From: Acidobacteriota bacterium
GTDB taxonomy: Bacteria; Acidobacteriota; Terriglobia; Bryobacterales; Bryobacteraceae
Direction of reading: 5' to 3'
Length of the DNA stretch: 32,095 nucleotides
NCBI GenBank assembly: GCA_025354525.1
Contig: JANXMS010000224.1
Coordinates: forward strand, 1 to 32,095
Shown here: piece after piece, positions 7,552-15,772 of the stretch
How positions within the stretch are numbered: position 1 is the stretch's first letter
Layout: the number at the start of each line of letters is the position of its first letter
Notes under the pieces: model-generated
What the model saw: the letters and a program-made list of their open reading frames with translations, nothing else
What the model was told of the DNA's origin: nothing
The model's database searches: none
Translations under genes and position numbers: made by a program

Positions 7552-7593
7552 TTTGGGAGTGTGTTCCGTTTTGGGACTCCCAAAACGAAACAC
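7551..7593. repeat. Overlapping inverted repeats just past the tolC-like stop
   Basis: GTGTTCCGTTTTGGG (7561-7575) pairs with CCCAAAACGAAACAC (7579-7593) around the 3-nt loop act, with one C/A mismatch that becomes a G-U pair on the minus strand. TTTTGGGAGT (7551-7560) can instead pair with ACTCCCAAAA (7576-7585), so two stems compete. It begins five bases past the tolC-like stop (minus) and may end or protect that mRNA. No T-run follows. Confidence 0.8.
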
Positions 7594-7597
7594 GCGA

Positions 7598-9508
7598 CTA
7601 CTGGACGCCGGGGACGGTGCTGGGCGGTCTAGCCACGGTGCCATTAAGTGCTTCGTCCATCTCGATGCTATTAGCAACGAGAGTTTGGCCGGTGGCTCGT
7701 TCGAGATCATTACGAGACCGGGCGTAGGCGCTGAGAGCGGCGACTTCGTTGGCTTGGGCTGAGGTGAGGTCGCGCTGGGCCTGGATGACGAAGAAGATGG
7801 TGGAGGCACCGAGGGTGTACTTCTTCTGTTCGGCGTCGAGGGTCTGTTCCTGGAGGACCCGATTCTTGACCGAAGTCTGGTGACGGGCGCGCGCCTGCTG
7901 GAGACTGATGACGGCATTTTGGACGTCGACACGTACTTGGTTCAACTGTTGTTGGAGGCGGACCTCACTTTGGCGAACGGCGAGTTGTTCCCGGAGCATG
8001 TCGGCTTGCGCGCCGCGGTTGCGAAGCGGGATATTGAGAGTGACGCCGAAGGAGTAGTCCGGGAAATTGCGGCGGAAGACTTGGCCGATGGCGGTGCCGT
8101 AACCGCCGAGGAAGAAGCCGTCGACGGCTGCCGGGTTACGGATGATGGGGTTGAGGTTCGTTGCACCGGGCACGGGCGGGACGGGCAACTGGTTCAAGAG
8201 GCCGGAGAGGCCGTTGTTCTGGAAGCTGCCGAAGGCGTCGACGGTGGGTTTGAGGGCGTTTTTCGTACCGACGAGACCGATCTTGGAACTATCGATATTG
8301 ATTCGCGACTGCTCGACTTCGGGGCGGAAGTCCATGGCTTTGTTGACAAGATCCTGGATGGGCTGGACGGGTTCGTTTTCGGGGATCCGGATTTTATCGG
8401 TGGCGATGATTCGGGAATCGGCGAGGGCTGGGCTGGCTACGCCGGTGCGGGAGAGGGCGTTTTTGAGGACCGTTTCCTGTTGGAGGAGATTCGTTTCGGA
8501 GATGGTCAATTCCTGTTGGCTGCGGGCGACTTCGGCTTCGGCGCGGATGATCTCGATGGGCGCGAGGGTGCCGATTTCAACCTGCTTTTTGTTATCGTCG
8601 TAGAGCTTTTGGTTCAGGGCCAGGGCTTGGCGCTTAACGACGACGTCTTCGTTGGCGGCGACGAGGTCCCAATAGAGGCCGATGACGCTGGCGACGGTGG
8701 CGATGACCTGCTGTTTGAAGACGAGCTCGGACACCTTGTAATTATTCCGGGCGATGCGGATGTTTCGATTATTGACGGCGAAGCCGAAGCCTTGGAGCAG
8801 TCGTTGTTGGACTTGGATGTTGGCGTTAATGGTCTTGGACGGGTTGAAATCGAGACGGCCTGAGTTTTGGTCGGAGAAGAAGTTATTGAAGCCCATGCTG
8901 ACGCTGGTGCCGGTGAGGAAGGCTTTGCTAATGCCGAAAGTAGAAGTAGTCCGTTCGGAGATCAGCGAGCTGGTGCCGGTGTTAAAAAGAGTGGTCTGGG
9001 GCTGGGTTTGTTTTGCGAACTGCGTGGTCGAGGTGAAGACGGGGTCGAGGTTCTGGACGTTTAGTCCGGAACCGGTACTGACCGTTCCGACGCCTTGGCC
9101 GGAGCTTTGGATGCCGTTGACGAGTTGGCTGCCGCCGCCGGTGGTTCCGGTATTGATATTGTTTTGTGCGGCGCGGACGGCACCGCCGGCGTTGGCGCGG
9201 TCAAAGTCGGCCCGAGAGATTTTGGGTCCGTAGCGTTGGAGCTCGATGTCGAGGTTGTTCTCGAGGGCGAGGGCGATTACGTCCTGAAGGGACAGGTAGA
9301 GTTTGCCGGCGCGCAGCAACTGATCGAGACGATTGGAGTTGCTGACGTTGATGGGGGCGACGTCGCGCCAGGAGTAGGGCTCGGTGAGGCGGCTTTGCCA
9401 CCAGTTCCCGATGGAGGCACCGGACTGTTTCGGCTGTTGGGGAAGGGCTGCCGGGCTCACCATGAGCAGGGCGCAGAAAAGGCTGATTGGACGTCTGATT
9501 GAAATCAT
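7598..9508 (-). CDS. TolC-family outer membrane efflux protein
   Basis: The product is 636 aa with a signal peptide (MISIRRPISLFCALLMVSPAALPQ). Two outer-membrane-efflux-protein halves form the TolC fold: the first at ~75-380 (LSLQDVIALALENNLDIE, then long helices such as VIGLYWDLVAANEDVVVKRQ), the second at ~400-620 (helix ADMLREQLAVRQSEVRLQQQ). TolC proteins form the trimeric outer-membrane duct for RND or ABC efflux and type I secretion. It is longer than E. coli TolC because of a Gly/Ser/Asn-rich insert at ~105-185. No RND or membrane-fusion gene is adjacent, so the partner pump is unknown. The ATG at 9508 is divergent from pyrE, with ~150 bp of AT-richer sequence for promoters. Confidence 0.92.
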   Translation of the reverse strand: MISIRRPISLFCALLMVSPAALPQQPKQSGASIGNWWQSRLTEPYSWRDVAPINVSNSNRLDQLLRAGKLYLSLQDVIALALENNLDIELQRYGPKISRADFDRANAGGAVRAAQNNINTGTTGGGSQLVNGIQSSGQGVGTVSTGSGLNVQNLDPVFTSTTQFAKQTQPQTTLFNTGTSSLISERTTSTFGISKAFLTGTSVSMGFNNFFSDQNSGRLDFNPSKTINANIQVQQRLLQGFGFAVNNRNIRIARNNYKVSELVFKQQVIATVASVIGLYWDLVAANEDVVVKRQALALNQKLYDDNKKQVEIGTLAPIEIIRAEAEVARSQQELTISETNLLQQETVLKNALSRTGVASPALADSRIIATDKIRIPENEPVQPIQDLVNKAMDFRPEVEQSRINIDSSKIGLVGTKNALKPTVDAFGSFQNNGLSGLLNQLPVPPVPGATNLNPIIRNPAAVDGFFLGGYGTAIGQVFRRNFPDYSFGVTLNIPLRNRGAQADMLREQLAVRQSEVRLQQQLNQVRVDVQNAVISLQQARARHQTSVKNRVLQEQTLDAEQKKYTLGASTIFFVIQAQRDLTSAQANEVAALSAYARSRNDLERATGQTLVANSIEMDEALNGTVARPPSTVPGVQ

Positions 9509-9659
9509 GAGGTTCGAATAGGGAGTAGTGGGAAGGACGATCTCTACAGGGCCGTTGTTCCAGGAAACATCTATATGTTAACGCAAGACTTATCGATGTT
9601 CTATGTTCGATATTGGGACGTTTGGGAATGGAGGGCCGGTGCTGCTATGCTGATCGGGA
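9509..9659. promoter_or_regulatory. Divergent promoter region of the tolC-like gene and pyrE
   Basis: The 151 bp between divergent starts contain the most AT-rich segment nearby (ctatatgttaacgcaagact, 9569-9588, and gttcgatattggg, 9606-9618). Several weak -10-like hexamers (TATGTT, GATATT, CATATA on the other strand) are seen. I cannot assign exact promoters. Confidence 0.4.
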
Positions 9660-10247
9660 ATGTCTGATCCAGTTTTGTCGATCTTTGAAGCGACCGGCGC
9701 CTATTTGAAGGGCCATTTTCGTTTGACGAGCGGGCTGCATAGCCCGGAATACTTGCAGTGTGCGAAGGTTCTGCAGCACCCGAACCACGCATTCGACTTT
9801 GGTGTGGGCTTGGGGCGGGCGTTTGCGAAACTGACGGGGGGGCGGAAGGTCGACATCGTAGTGAGCCCGGCGATTGGGGGGTTAATTATTGGCCATGAGG
9901 TGGCGCGGGCGATGGGGGCCCGTTTTTTGTTTACGGAGCGGGACTCTACGGGGCAGATGACGTTGCGGCGCGGGTTTGAGATTCATCAGGGGGAGACGGC
10001 GGTGGCGGTGGAAGATGTGATTACGACGGGGGGGAGTTTGCGCGAGGTGATTGAGATTTTGGTGGATGCCGGGGTGGAGGTGTTGGCGGCGGGGTCGATC
10101 ATCGACCGAAGTGGCGGGCAGGTGGATTTGGGCGTGAAGCGGGTTGCGTTGGCTACATTGCAGGTGACGGCGTACGGGCCGGAGAACTGTCCCTTGTGTA
10201 AACGGGGTTTGCCGGTGACGAAACCGGGATCGCGGAATGTCGTCTGA
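9660..10247 (+). CDS. pyrE: Orotate phosphoribosyltransferase
   Basis: The 195-aa product transfers ribose-5-phosphate from PRPP to orotate, giving OMP in pyrimidine synthesis, in the cytoplasm. The PRPP-binding loop VAVEDVITTGGSLREV (~112-127) is intact. Other signatures are FRLTSGLHSPEYLQCAK near the N terminus and VVSPAIGGLIIGHEVARA. The C-terminal tail with CPLCKRGLPVTKPGSR marks the branch sometimes called the thermophile-type PyrE. The start is ATG at 9660. Its 3' end overlaps the truA start by 11 bp, so the two are co-translated. No other pyr gene is in the window. Confidence 0.96.
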   Translation: MSDPVLSIFEATGAYLKGHFRLTSGLHSPEYLQCAKVLQHPNHAFDFGVGLGRAFAKLTGGRKVDIVVSPAIGGLIIGHEVARAMGARFLFTERDSTGQMTLRRGFEIHQGETAVAVEDVITTGGSLREVIEILVDAGVEVLAAGSIIDRSGGQVDLGVKRVALATLQVTAYGPENCPLCKRGLPVTKPGSRNVV

Positions 10248-10992
10248 AGTGCGGCGAATCCGGCTGACGATTGCATACGATGGGAGCGAGTATGCGGGTT
10301 GGCAGGTGCAACCGGGGCAGGAGACGATTCAAGGGCTGATTGAGTCGGCGCTGCGGCGGGCGACGAAGGTGGCGGTGTCGATTCAGGGGAGCGGGCGGAC
10401 GGACGCGGGGGTACATGCGCTGGCGCAGGTGGCGGCGTTCACGACAACAAATCCGATTCCGGTGGAGAATTTACAGCGGGCGTTGAATCGCTTGTTGCCG
10501 GCGGCGGTTCGGATTGTGGGGGTGGAGGTGGTTCCGCTGGAGTTTCATCCGCGATTTTCGGCGCGAGGGAAGCACTACGAGTATCGGATTTGGCGGGAGG
10601 AGTTGTGTCCGCCGTTTTTGGCGCGGTATGTGCATCATCATCCGTTTCCGCTGGACGTGGGGGCGATGCGGGAGGCGGCACCGTTGTTGTGTGGGGAGCA
10701 CGACTTTTCGACCTTTGCGGCGGCGGATGCGAAAGACGCGTTGGGGCGATCAAAGGTGCGGCGGATTTTCGGATCGGAGTTGAGCGAGGAGGGATCGTTG
10801 TTAGTGTATCGGGTGCATGGGAGTGGTTTTTTGAAGCATATGGTGCGGAATTTAGTGGGTACGTTGATTGAAGTAGGTCGGGGGAATTTAACGGGGTCGG
10901 GGTTAGTGGAGTTACTCGAGAGGCCGAACCGGGCACGGGCGGGGAATACGGTGCCGGGTCGGGGGTTGTTTTTGGTGCGGGTGGATTACTAA
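10237..10992 (+). CDS. truA: tRNA pseudouridine(38-40) synthase
   Basis: The product is 251 aa, the usual TruA length. It isomerises uridines 38-40 in the anticodon stem of tRNAs. The catalytic Asp56 lies in the invariant GRTDAGVHA motif. The N-terminal LTIAYDGSEYAGWQVQPGQETIQ (quoted in part), HPRFSARGKHYEYRI and the C-terminal FLKHMVRNLVGTLIEVGRG are all typical. The ATG at 10237 lies inside the pyrE 3' end. The TAA overlaps the stop of the convergent beta-propeller gene by 4 bp (ctaa, 10989-10992), leaving no room for an intergenic terminator. Confidence 0.97.
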   Translation: MSSEVRRIRLTIAYDGSEYAGWQVQPGQETIQGLIESALRRATKVAVSIQGSGRTDAGVHALAQVAAFTTTNPIPVENLQRALNRLLPAAVRIVGVEVVPLEFHPRFSARGKHYEYRIWREELCPPFLARYVHHHPFPLDVGAMREAAPLLCGEHDFSTFAAADAKDALGRSKVRRIFGSELSEEGSLLVYRVHGSGFLKHMVRNLVGTLIEVGRGNLTGSGLVELLERPNRARAGNTVPGRGLFLVRVDY

Positions 10993-12194
10993 GTGAGGGC
11001 GAAGCAGGTTAGTTTGTCCTGGTCGCGTACGAAGAGGCGGCGGTCGGAGACGACGGGAAGGGTCCAGACGGGGAAGTCGCCGCGGCCGATGGAGTGGCGG
11101 GCGGTTTCTTTGTAAGCGGCCGGGGTGGCTTCGGCGAGGGCGAGAACGCCACCTTCACCTTGGAGGTAGAGCATGCCGTCGGCGAAGATGAGTTGGCCTT
11201 TACCGACGCTGCGGTCGCGCCACGCGACTTCGCCGGTCATGAGTTTCATGCAGGTTAGGACGCTCGAGGAGAAGCCATAGACATGCTCGCCGACGAGGAC
11301 GCTGGAGCAGTAATGATTCTTCATGTCGCGGTTGAAATAGACTTCTTCCGCTTTGACCTTGCCGGCGGCGGCGGAGAGTTTGAGAAGGGCGCAGCCGGTG
11401 CCGTAGTCGGAGCTGACGAAGAGGTGGCCGTTCGTGAAGAGCGGAGTGGCGATGTTAGCGGTGCGGTTGGCGACTTTGTCGTAGCGCCAGAGTTGTTCGC
11501 CGGTCGCTCCGTTGAGGCCGACGACTCCTTCACCGGTGAAGGTGACGATATTGCGGATGCCGCCGAAATCGAAGGCGATGGCGGAGGCGTAGCCGGCGGG
11601 GTCGGAGCCGGACTTCCAGATGATTTTGCCGTTGGTTTTATCGAGGGCGACGACGGAAGCGCCGCGGCCGCCGGGCTGGACGAGGACCTGGGGGCCGTCG
11701 ATGAGAGGGGATTCGCTCATGCCCCAGTGGATGACGTGGGCACCGAATTTTTCAACGACGTTGAGTTCCCACTGTTTTTTGCCGTCGGCTTTATTAAGGA
11801 CGGAGAGGGTGCCGTCGGCGGACATGCTGTATAGCATTTGGCCGTCAATGGTGGGGGTTCCGCGGGGGCCGTTGCCGCGGCTTTCGTTGTAGCTGCCGCC
11901 GGCGGGGGTTTGCCAGAGTTTTTTGCCTGTATTGGCGTCGAGGGCGATGACGAATTCGGTTTTGCCTTGTTGGCCTTGGGTGTAGAGTTTGCTGGCGGCG
12001 ATGGAGTAAGAGGAATAGCCTTCGCCGAGGCCGGTGGCGGTCCAGAGGACTTTGGGGCCGTCGGCGGGCCATTGTTTGAGGAGGCCGGATTCGGCGGATT
12101 TGCCATCGCGGGCGAGGCCGCGCCATTGGGGCCATTCGGCGGCGTTGGCGGCGAGGGCGGAGGAGGCGGCGAGGAAGAGTCGGCGGGAGGTCAC
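10989..12194 (-). CDS. PQQ-like beta-propeller (BamB-type) secreted protein
   Basis: The product is 401 aa. A twin-arginine-like leader (TSRRLFLAASSALAANA) precedes WPQWRG, the usual opening of this family. Repeated beta-propeller blades follow: VIALDANTGKKLWQTP, LSVLNKADGKKQWELN, VVALDKTNGKIIWKSG and VVGLNGATGEQLWRYD. This is the WD40/PQQ-like group without an enzymatic core of its own; some members bind quinone, others are scaffolds. PQQ residues are not evident. The start is GTG at 12194, forming GTGA with the upstream gene's stop. The 512-aa track ORF extends into that gene in another frame and is rejected. Function is unknown; export to the periplasm is likely. Confidence 0.88.
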   Translation of the reverse strand: MTSRRLFLAASSALAANAAEWPQWRGLARDGKSAESGLLKQWPADGPKVLWTATGLGEGYSSYSIAASKLYTQGQQGKTEFVIALDANTGKKLWQTPAGGSYNESRGNGPRGTPTIDGQMLYSMSADGTLSVLNKADGKKQWELNVVEKFGAHVIHWGMSESPLIDGPQVLVQPGGRGASVVALDKTNGKIIWKSGSDPAGYASAIAFDFGGIRNIVTFTGEGVVGLNGATGEQLWRYDKVANRTANIATPLFTNGHLFVSSDYGTGCALLKLSAAAGKVKAEEVYFNRDMKNHYCSSVLVGEHVYGFSSSVLTCMKLMTGEVAWRDRSVGKGQLIFADGMLYLQGEGGVLALAEATPAAYKETARHSIGRGDFPVWTLPVVSDRRLFVRDQDKLTCFALT

Positions 12195-12697
12195 TTGGTG
12201 ATTCCTTGAATCATGGTTTTGAAGGCGGCTTCGTGGGCGGCGACGACCTTGGCGGGACCGGTGAATTTGAAGAAGACGGAGCCTTGGGGGGCTTCGACGA
12301 TGGCACCGAGCATGCGGTAATCGGGCTTCATGACCTGGTCGGGGGACATGGGGGAGGGGGACCAAGCGTAGGTGCCGGAGAGGTCGAGGTGGGTGATTTT
12401 GTGCCCGGCGACGTTGCCGGCGGTGCGTTTGGTGGGGCTGGATTTTGTGGGAAATTGGCCTTCCCAACGGGTGATGTTGGCTTCTACGCCACCGCCTTGG
12501 CCGGGGCCGAAGTAGAATACGGCGCATTCGCCGGCCTCGGGGGTGCCGGGGACGGTGTAAGTGGCGGCGCGCATGGGGCGTTCTGGGAGGGCTTTCCAGG
12601 TGGCGGGGGTTTTCCAGGAGAGGCCGGAGGCACCGTCGGCGAGTAGAAGGACGGGCAGAAAGATGAGGGGAGCAAGAAAGCGCTGCATACCTAACAT
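12191..12697 (-). CDS. Small secreted protein of unknown function, partner of the propeller
   Basis: The product is about 168 aa with a signal peptide (QRFLAPLIFLPVLLLADGASG). The mature part begins LSWKTPATWK and contains AVFYFGPGQGGGVEANITRW, a pattern I associate with uncharacterised exported proteins of Acidobacteria and Planctomycetes; no named domain is certain. The start is ATG at 12697 (MLGMQRF), with the ATG at 12688 as an alternative; the longer ORF to 12832 runs into the pseudogene next door. Translation is coupled to the downstream propeller gene by GTGA, so the two proteins are probably made in fixed ratio and may act together. Confidence 0.75.
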   Translation of the reverse strand: MLGMQRFLAPLIFLPVLLLADGASGLSWKTPATWKALPERPMRAATYTVPGTPEAGECAVFYFGPGQGGGVEANITRWEGQFPTKSSPTKRTAGNVAGHKITHLDLSGTYAWSPSPMSPDQVMKPDYRMLGAIVEAPQGSVFFKFTGPAKVVAAHEAAFKTMIQGITK

Positions 12698-12698
12698 T

Positions 12699-13350
12699 CT
12701 ACCCGTTCGTTTGTTGCGGTTCTGAGACGCTGCGGCGAGTGCGGCGGAGGAGGAGAAGTCCGCCGCCGCTGAGCAGCATGGCCCAGGTGGAAGGCACGGG
12801 ATCGGCGTCGTTCGTGTAAGCAGGCCGGCCAAACCGTCAAGTGCGTTAAAGTTCTAGCTGTCGTACCCGATGGCGCGGATGAGGTGGTGTTCCAGAAGAT
12901 CTCAGTTCCGTCAAACGATGTTCCCATCGGCCCTTCATGCAAGGCCAACCAGTAGGTTTCGGCGGTCAGCGGAATGGACCCGAGGTTTACCAGGAAGCGG
13001 TACTCGGCGGTGCCAAAATTGTTGTATTGTTTGTTCACCAATTGAACGGTTGAGTCGCTGCCCAGTAACAGACTGGTGCCGGGGGCGCCCAGGTTGTCCG
13101 TGAGGAAACGGAAACCGATGGTTCCGGAGAACCGGATTGGTACATCATCGACGTTCGCCGCGCCGAAGAACATTAGGCAATGGAGCGTTGCCGCGCTTCC
13201 GAGAGTGAACTATTGCGCAGTCGTACAGATCGAAAGGTTCGTTCCATTCACACCGTCTGGGCCGCCGCCGTCGTAGATTACGGCGGCGGGAAGGGCTAGG
13301 GAGGGCTGGAGAAGGAAGAAAGTTTTAGCGATGAATCGAGAGATTGACAT
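12699..13350 (-). pseudogene. Decayed PEP-CTERM-type exoprotein gene
   Basis: From an ATG at 13350 there is a signal-like start (MSISRFIAKTFFLLQPSLAL). At codon 47 an in-frame TAG follows ICTTAQ. The same frame then continues with good protein sequence (FTLGSAATLH, IGFRFLTDNLGAPGTSLLLG, LTAETYWLALHEGP) to about 12850. The last part is in another frame: YTNDADPVPSTWAMLLSG, then GGLLLLRRTRR, a PEP-CTERM-like sorting tail (short motif, hydrophobic helix, basic end) lacking the usual PEP glutamate. One stop and one net frameshift (652 bp, not a multiple of 3) therefore break an otherwise complete gene of about 217 codons. The family would be exported and processed by an exosortase; none is in the window. 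Confidence 0.78.
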
Positions 13351-13479
13351 AGGCGCGCTGATGTAACGTTGGCCCAAGAGGCTGGGGACGCTGGCGGGTC
13401 CGTGACGGCATCTAGTCGCTGCATGGCGTATCTTCTATCGGGGTTAGTGGGCCGGGCGCATCGCACGGGACGCCGGAGT

Positions 13480-13833
13480 TTACGTGCGCGAAGTCGGCCA
13501 CAAGACAAGGCGGCCCGGCACCGGAACTATGGGAGATTTTCCCCATGCGGCGAGAAATGACTCCCGGTAGCGGAACCAGGGCGACTGCTGCAAGGTGACG
13601 ACTACAACTGCGAAATTAGGGAATCGCTGCAAAACCCTTGCATCAGTTTCAGCGAAGAGTACATCGCGGGTGAGCAAATAATCAAATCCGGCACCCTCAG
13701 CCTCGGTCACAAGGGCACCGTTCTTCAACGTCGCCCAGCCCCGATACGAAGCGGACTCAGCAGCGATTCCCTTCTCTGGCAAGAGCGAGCGAAGATGTAC
13801 GTCCATGTTCGCGTCGAGCAGCCTCATCCTCAT
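13480..13833 (-). CDS. DUF5615 PIN-like toxin
   Basis: The product is 117 aa. The N terminus (RMRLLDANMDVHLRSLLPEKGI) and DYLLTRDVLFAE match DUF5615/COG4634, a PIN-like ribonuclease-fold family found beside DUF433 antitoxins. The expected acidic residues are Asp8 in LLDAN, Glu in the second helix and Asp in LLTRD. The C-terminal ~30 residues are basic and Pro-rich. The start is ATG at 13833, sharing ATGA with the antitoxin stop; a second ATG two codons later is equally possible. Activity as an RNase toxin is by family; no proof exists for this copy. Confidence 0.82.
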   Translation of the reverse strand: MRMRLLDANMDVHLRSLLPEKGIAAESASYRGWATLKNGALVTEAEGAGFDYLLTRDVLFAETDARVLQRFPNFAVVVVTLQQSPWFRYRESFLAAWGKSPIVPVPGRLVLWPTSRT

Positions 13834-14063
13834 GCCGCCGAGCGGAAGGAATCGGCTAACTCTGAGGCTACTGACAGAACGTCAGGGAGCACCTCATGGA
13901 GAAAGCCGTTGGCGAAACTTTCGTCAATGTCCGCGAGAGTCATACCCGAAGCCAGACATTCCAAGATCAAACTAACGGACAGCCTTGTGCCCCGAATCGC
14001 GAGCGTGCCGCCCAGCATCTCCGGATCGGAAACAATCCACGTGTACTTTCCGTAGGGAGCCAT
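13830..14063 (-). CDS. DUF433 antitoxin
   Basis: The 77-aa product matches DUF433/COG2442: WIVSDPEMLGGTLAIRGTRL, then LILECLASGMTLADIDESF, a winged or MerR-like helix-turn-helix fold. It should bind and neutralise the DUF5615 partner and repress its own promoter. The start is ATG at 14063, with AAAGG about 11 bases upstream; the preceding GTG is another option. The 244-aa track ORF extends into the glycosyltransferase-like gene out of frame and is rejected. The antitoxin-first order and ATGA overlap are typical of type II pairs. Confidence 0.84.
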   Translation of the reverse strand: MAPYGKYTWIVSDPEMLGGTLAIRGTRLSVSLILECLASGMTLADIDESFANGFLHEVLPDVLSVASELADSFRSAA

Positions 14064-14116
14064 CACAAATGCTACCTTTACTGCACTCACGCCGCCAGCA
14101 GGGGGAACTCGGTCGA

Positions 14117-15772
14117 TCAGCGGAAGCCGAAGGCTCCGATGGGGATGCCGAGTTTGCGGGGGTCGCCGTTCGTGGGTTGGAAGGGGGGAGAGACGAGAAA
14201 TTCGACCTGGGCTCGGGCAGCAGGGGCGGGGGGGAGGGAGTAAGTCACGGTCTGCCAGCCAGGCTTGGTGAACGTTTCGCGGCCGAGGGTCTGGCCGTTG
14301 AGTTTTGTTTCCAGGGTCACCTGACCGATTTGCTTTAAGTAAGCGAGGCCGATGTTGACTTCGGTTTGGAACTTCGTTGCTTCGGCGGGACGCCAGAGGC
14401 GGGCGGTGGCGTAAGGTTCGGTCCAGCGGAAACTGGAGTCCCGACCGTGCCAGCCCTTTTCGAGTTGCCAGACGGGGGTGAGACGGGTCATCTCGATCCA
14501 GGCAGAGTCCTGCTGCTCGCCGATGCGGGAAAGGGTGTAGAGGCGCTGGGCGGGGCGGTCCCAACTGAGGAGGGCGAGGGCGGTCTGAGACTCGGGGTGG
14601 GCGTCGACGGAGAGGGTCTCTATGGCCTGGGTGCCGAAGGCGAGTTGAAGGGAGGCCTTGACGCCCCAGGATTGGAGATGGTCGGGCTGGCCATCGATCA
14701 GAAACGTTCGGAGTTCAGGCTGGCGCTTGGCTAAGCCGTAGACCGAGGCGAGATAGGTTTTGGTTTCGTTGGCTTCGGCGATCAAAGTGGAACGGAGAGG
14801 GGGGAGGAGGGCGTAGTTGAGAGGGAGCCAGAGCAGGAGAGCAGCGGCGGCGTAGCGCCAGTTGGTGCGGTCGGCGAAGGCGGCATAGGCGTAGGCCAGG
14901 CCGGCGAGGGGGAGATATAGATAAGAGCTGAGGAGGCGGTTGGGGACTAGGAACATGGGGGCGAGGAATATGACGAACGCCGCTAGGCCCCACCAGACGC
15001 GGCGGTCTTTTGTAAGCAGAGGGATGGGGAGGAGGGCGAAGCCGAGGTGGGGCAGGATGAGGATCTGGGAGGCGTAAAAGTCGATGGCTTGCGCGAGAAG
15101 GGCGGGGGTGAGGCGGAGGCCGTAGGTGCCCTGTTGCCCGCCTTGTTGGAGGATGGCTTGGATTCCGAAGAGGAAGGAGATCGCAAAGAAGGGGGCGAGT
15201 TGGCGGTACCGTTTTTCTCCTAGCCAGTATTCGTAGGCGAGGAGGATTACCGGGAGGCCGATGGCTAGCTCCTTCGATTTATAAGCGCACCAGAATAGGA
15301 GGAGGGACCACCAGGGGTTGCGGCGGGTCCAGGCGATGAGGGCGGCCAGGCAGAACGTGGTGCAGAGGACGTCGAAGAGGGTCATCGACTTCCAGTAGTC
15401 ATCGAAGCAGGCGATGTGAAAGGCGAAGAGGCCGAGGCCGCAGACGCGGGCGGGCCAGGCGCCGGGGAGGAGGCGCCAGAGGAGGGCGAGGTTCAGCAGA
15501 TGGAGCAGTTGGACGGTGGCGAGGAACCACGGGAAGTTCAGGCCGACGGTTTGGTAGAGGCTCCAGAAGATCAGGTGACCGAGGGGTCTGAAGTTGGTCG
15601 AGTAGAACTGGGGGGTGAGGAAACCCCAGAAAAACGTGTCGGCGGTGGTGAAGCGCATCCAGGCGAAGAGGTCGAGTTCGTCACCGGAGAAGTAGCCCTT
15701 GTAGGCTCCCTTGTTCACCACCCAAAGGAGCCAGATCAGGATGGCGCAGAGGGCCGCGGCGCGGGCTTTCAT
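14117..15772 (-). CDS. Polytopic GT-C-like membrane protein with C-terminal soluble domain
   Basis: The product is 551 aa. Residues 1-~330 carry about nine or ten hydrophobic segments. The first extracytoplasmic loop has an acidic pair (GYFSGDELDLFAWM) of the kind GT-C glycosyltransferases use with lipid-linked sugars. Residues ~335-551 form a soluble domain with beta-rich sequence (QTLGRETFTKPGWQTVTYSL) like a carbohydrate-binding or jelly-roll module. A lipid-phosphate-sugar glycosyltransferase is the likeliest role, but neither donor nor acceptor is known. The ATG at 15772 shares ATGA with the dehydratase stop, so the two are translationally coupled. It is 53 bp upstream of the antitoxin gene. 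Confidence 0.75.
   Translation of the reverse strand: MKARAAALCAILIWLLWVVNKGAYKGYFSGDELDLFAWMRFTTADTFFWGFLTPQFYSTNFRPLGHLIFWSLYQTVGLNFPWFLATVQLLHLLNLALLWRLLPGAWPARVCGLGLFAFHIACFDDYWKSMTLFDVLCTTFCLAALIAWTRRNPWWSLLLFWCAYKSKELAIGLPVILLAYEYWLGEKRYRQLAPFFAISFLFGIQAILQQGGQQGTYGLRLTPALLAQAIDFYASQILILPHLGFALLPIPLLTKDRRVWWGLAAFVIFLAPMFLVPNRLLSSYLYLPLAGLAYAYAAFADRTNWRYAAAALLLWLPLNYALLPPLRSTLIAEANETKTYLASVYGLAKRQPELRTFLIDGQPDHLQSWGVKASLQLAFGTQAIETLSVDAHPESQTALALLSWDRPAQRLYTLSRIGEQQDSAWIEMTRLTPVWQLEKGWHGRDSSFRWTEPYATARLWRPAEATKFQTEVNIGLAYLKQIGQVTLETKLNGQTLGRETFTKPGWQTVTYSLPPAPAARAQVEFLVSPPFQPTNGDPRKLGIPIGAFGFR

Larger units (their letters stand above)
7240..7597. other. Intergenic stretch between tolC-like gene and terminator
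   Basis: No convincing gene is seen. The ORF at 7168-7434 (minus) reads through the terminator hairpin and poly-T, so I reject it. The right part (7499-7593) is packed with inverted repeats, listed separately. A minus-strand transcript across here ending at 7195 would be a candidate non-coding RNA or a long 3' UTR. Confidence 0.5.

Noticed and set aside
7880-8863. 327-aa plus-strand ORF
   Set aside because: Asp/Gly/Glu-rich antisense shadow of the TolC-family gene.
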